NCBI GenBank assembly: GCA_021815405.1
Contig: JAKAGV010000002.1
Span: 282,090 to 346,089, forward strand
Direction: 5' to 3'
Origin: Bacteroidota bacterium
GTDB taxonomy: Bacteria; Bacteroidota; Ignavibacteria; Ignavibacteriales; Ignavibacteriaceae
Length of the DNA: 64,000 nucleotides
The number at the start of each line of letters is the position of its first letter. Position 1 is the first letter of the stretch. Positions 63,968 to 64,000 of this stretch are shown in pieces. Below the pieces are notes generated by a model, which was given only the letters and a program-made list of their open reading frames with translations, was not told the origin of the DNA and searched no databases. The position numbers were made by a program, and so were the translations under genes.

Positions 63968-64000
63968 ATGAGCAAAGATAGTGAAATAAAATTTGTCGGA
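63968..64000 (+). CDS. First codons of a probable IS4-type (DUF4372) transposase, cut by window end
   Basis: Only 11 codons are visible, MSKDSEIKFVG, after a GAGAACGAC leader. IS4-group transposases with a DUF4372 N-domain commonly start with a similar M(S/N)KxxxFxGQPIF pattern, so the reading is plausible, but eleven residues are not proof. The hairpin upstream fits a mobile-element end. Confidence 0.3.
   Translation, partial: MSKDSEIKFVG

Overview
The window is one AT-rich bacterial chromosome segment. It suggests a member of the Bacteroidota/Chlorobi (FCB) group, most likely an Ignavibacteria-like lineage. The reasons are a Por/type IX-style C-terminal sorting domain on a secreted metalloprotease, TonB-type and other outer-membrane barrels, an MXAN_6640-like metalloprotease, sparse Shine-Dalgarno sites, many TTG/GTG starts, and scattered short palindromic repeats. 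This taxonomic call is inference from gene content, not from a marker gene.

Layout. 1-7 kb: end of proC, an Mrp-type Fe-S ATPase with a small Nfu protein, an AI-2E-type membrane protein, feoA-feoB, and a Fur-family regulator coupled to an MBL hydrolase. 7-16 kb: an orphan anti-sigma factor, YjbQ, a 7Fe-type ferredoxin, a transposase remnant, a first 21-bp tandem array, a methyltransferase, alaC, hicB with a frameshifted hicA, an IF-2B-like protein and a MATE pump. 16.4-17.1 kb: two tRNA-Ser genes, one overlapped by a GIY-YIG gene with a duplicated piece of the tRNA. 17-26 kb: GH89 N-acetylglucosaminidase, ppk1, an mgtA P-type ATPase with a possible leader peptide and a co-transcribed PTS EIIA protein, and htpX. 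27-38 kb: a translationally coupled run (bamD, thioesterase, FG-GAP protein, secreted metalloprotease, ccmA) followed by ccmB, ccmC, ccmD, ccmE and ccmF. 38-51 kb: an OM barrel, a 536-aa TPR protein, a TonB-plug/barrel receptor, a serine hydrolase, a GH105-DUF4861 fusion and a very large GH13 protein. 51-61 kb: a 51-aa membrane protein, FAD oxidoreductase, SDR, acetate kinase, 3-hydroxyacyl-CoA dehydrogenase, an ABC exporter and a 7TM-PP2C phosphatase. 61-64 kb is accessory: an unknown gene flanked by two REP copies, a third 21-bp array, a second MITE copy, an AraC-type HTH gene and the first codons of a probable transposase.

How genes work together. Ccm genes assemble c-type cytochromes. The CcmE here carries a Cys-x3-Tyr heme-binding motif instead of His-x3-Tyr, and no ccmG or ccmH is present, which fits the 'System I*' variant. 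FeoAB and a Fur-family protein point to iron handling. MgtA plus an EIIA-type protein look like a two-gene magnesium transport unit. GH89, GH105-DUF4861 and a TonB-type receptor suggest use of host or plant glycans.

The most unusual signals are non-coding. Three degenerate tandem arrays have unrelated sequences, but all have an exact or near-exact 21-bp period and a dyad-symmetric unit. Two copies of a 124-bp MITE-like element are about 99% identical, in opposite orientation, each with a perfect 5-bp target duplication. A GIY-YIG gene lies across a tRNA-Ser gene with a duplicated tRNA 5' end.
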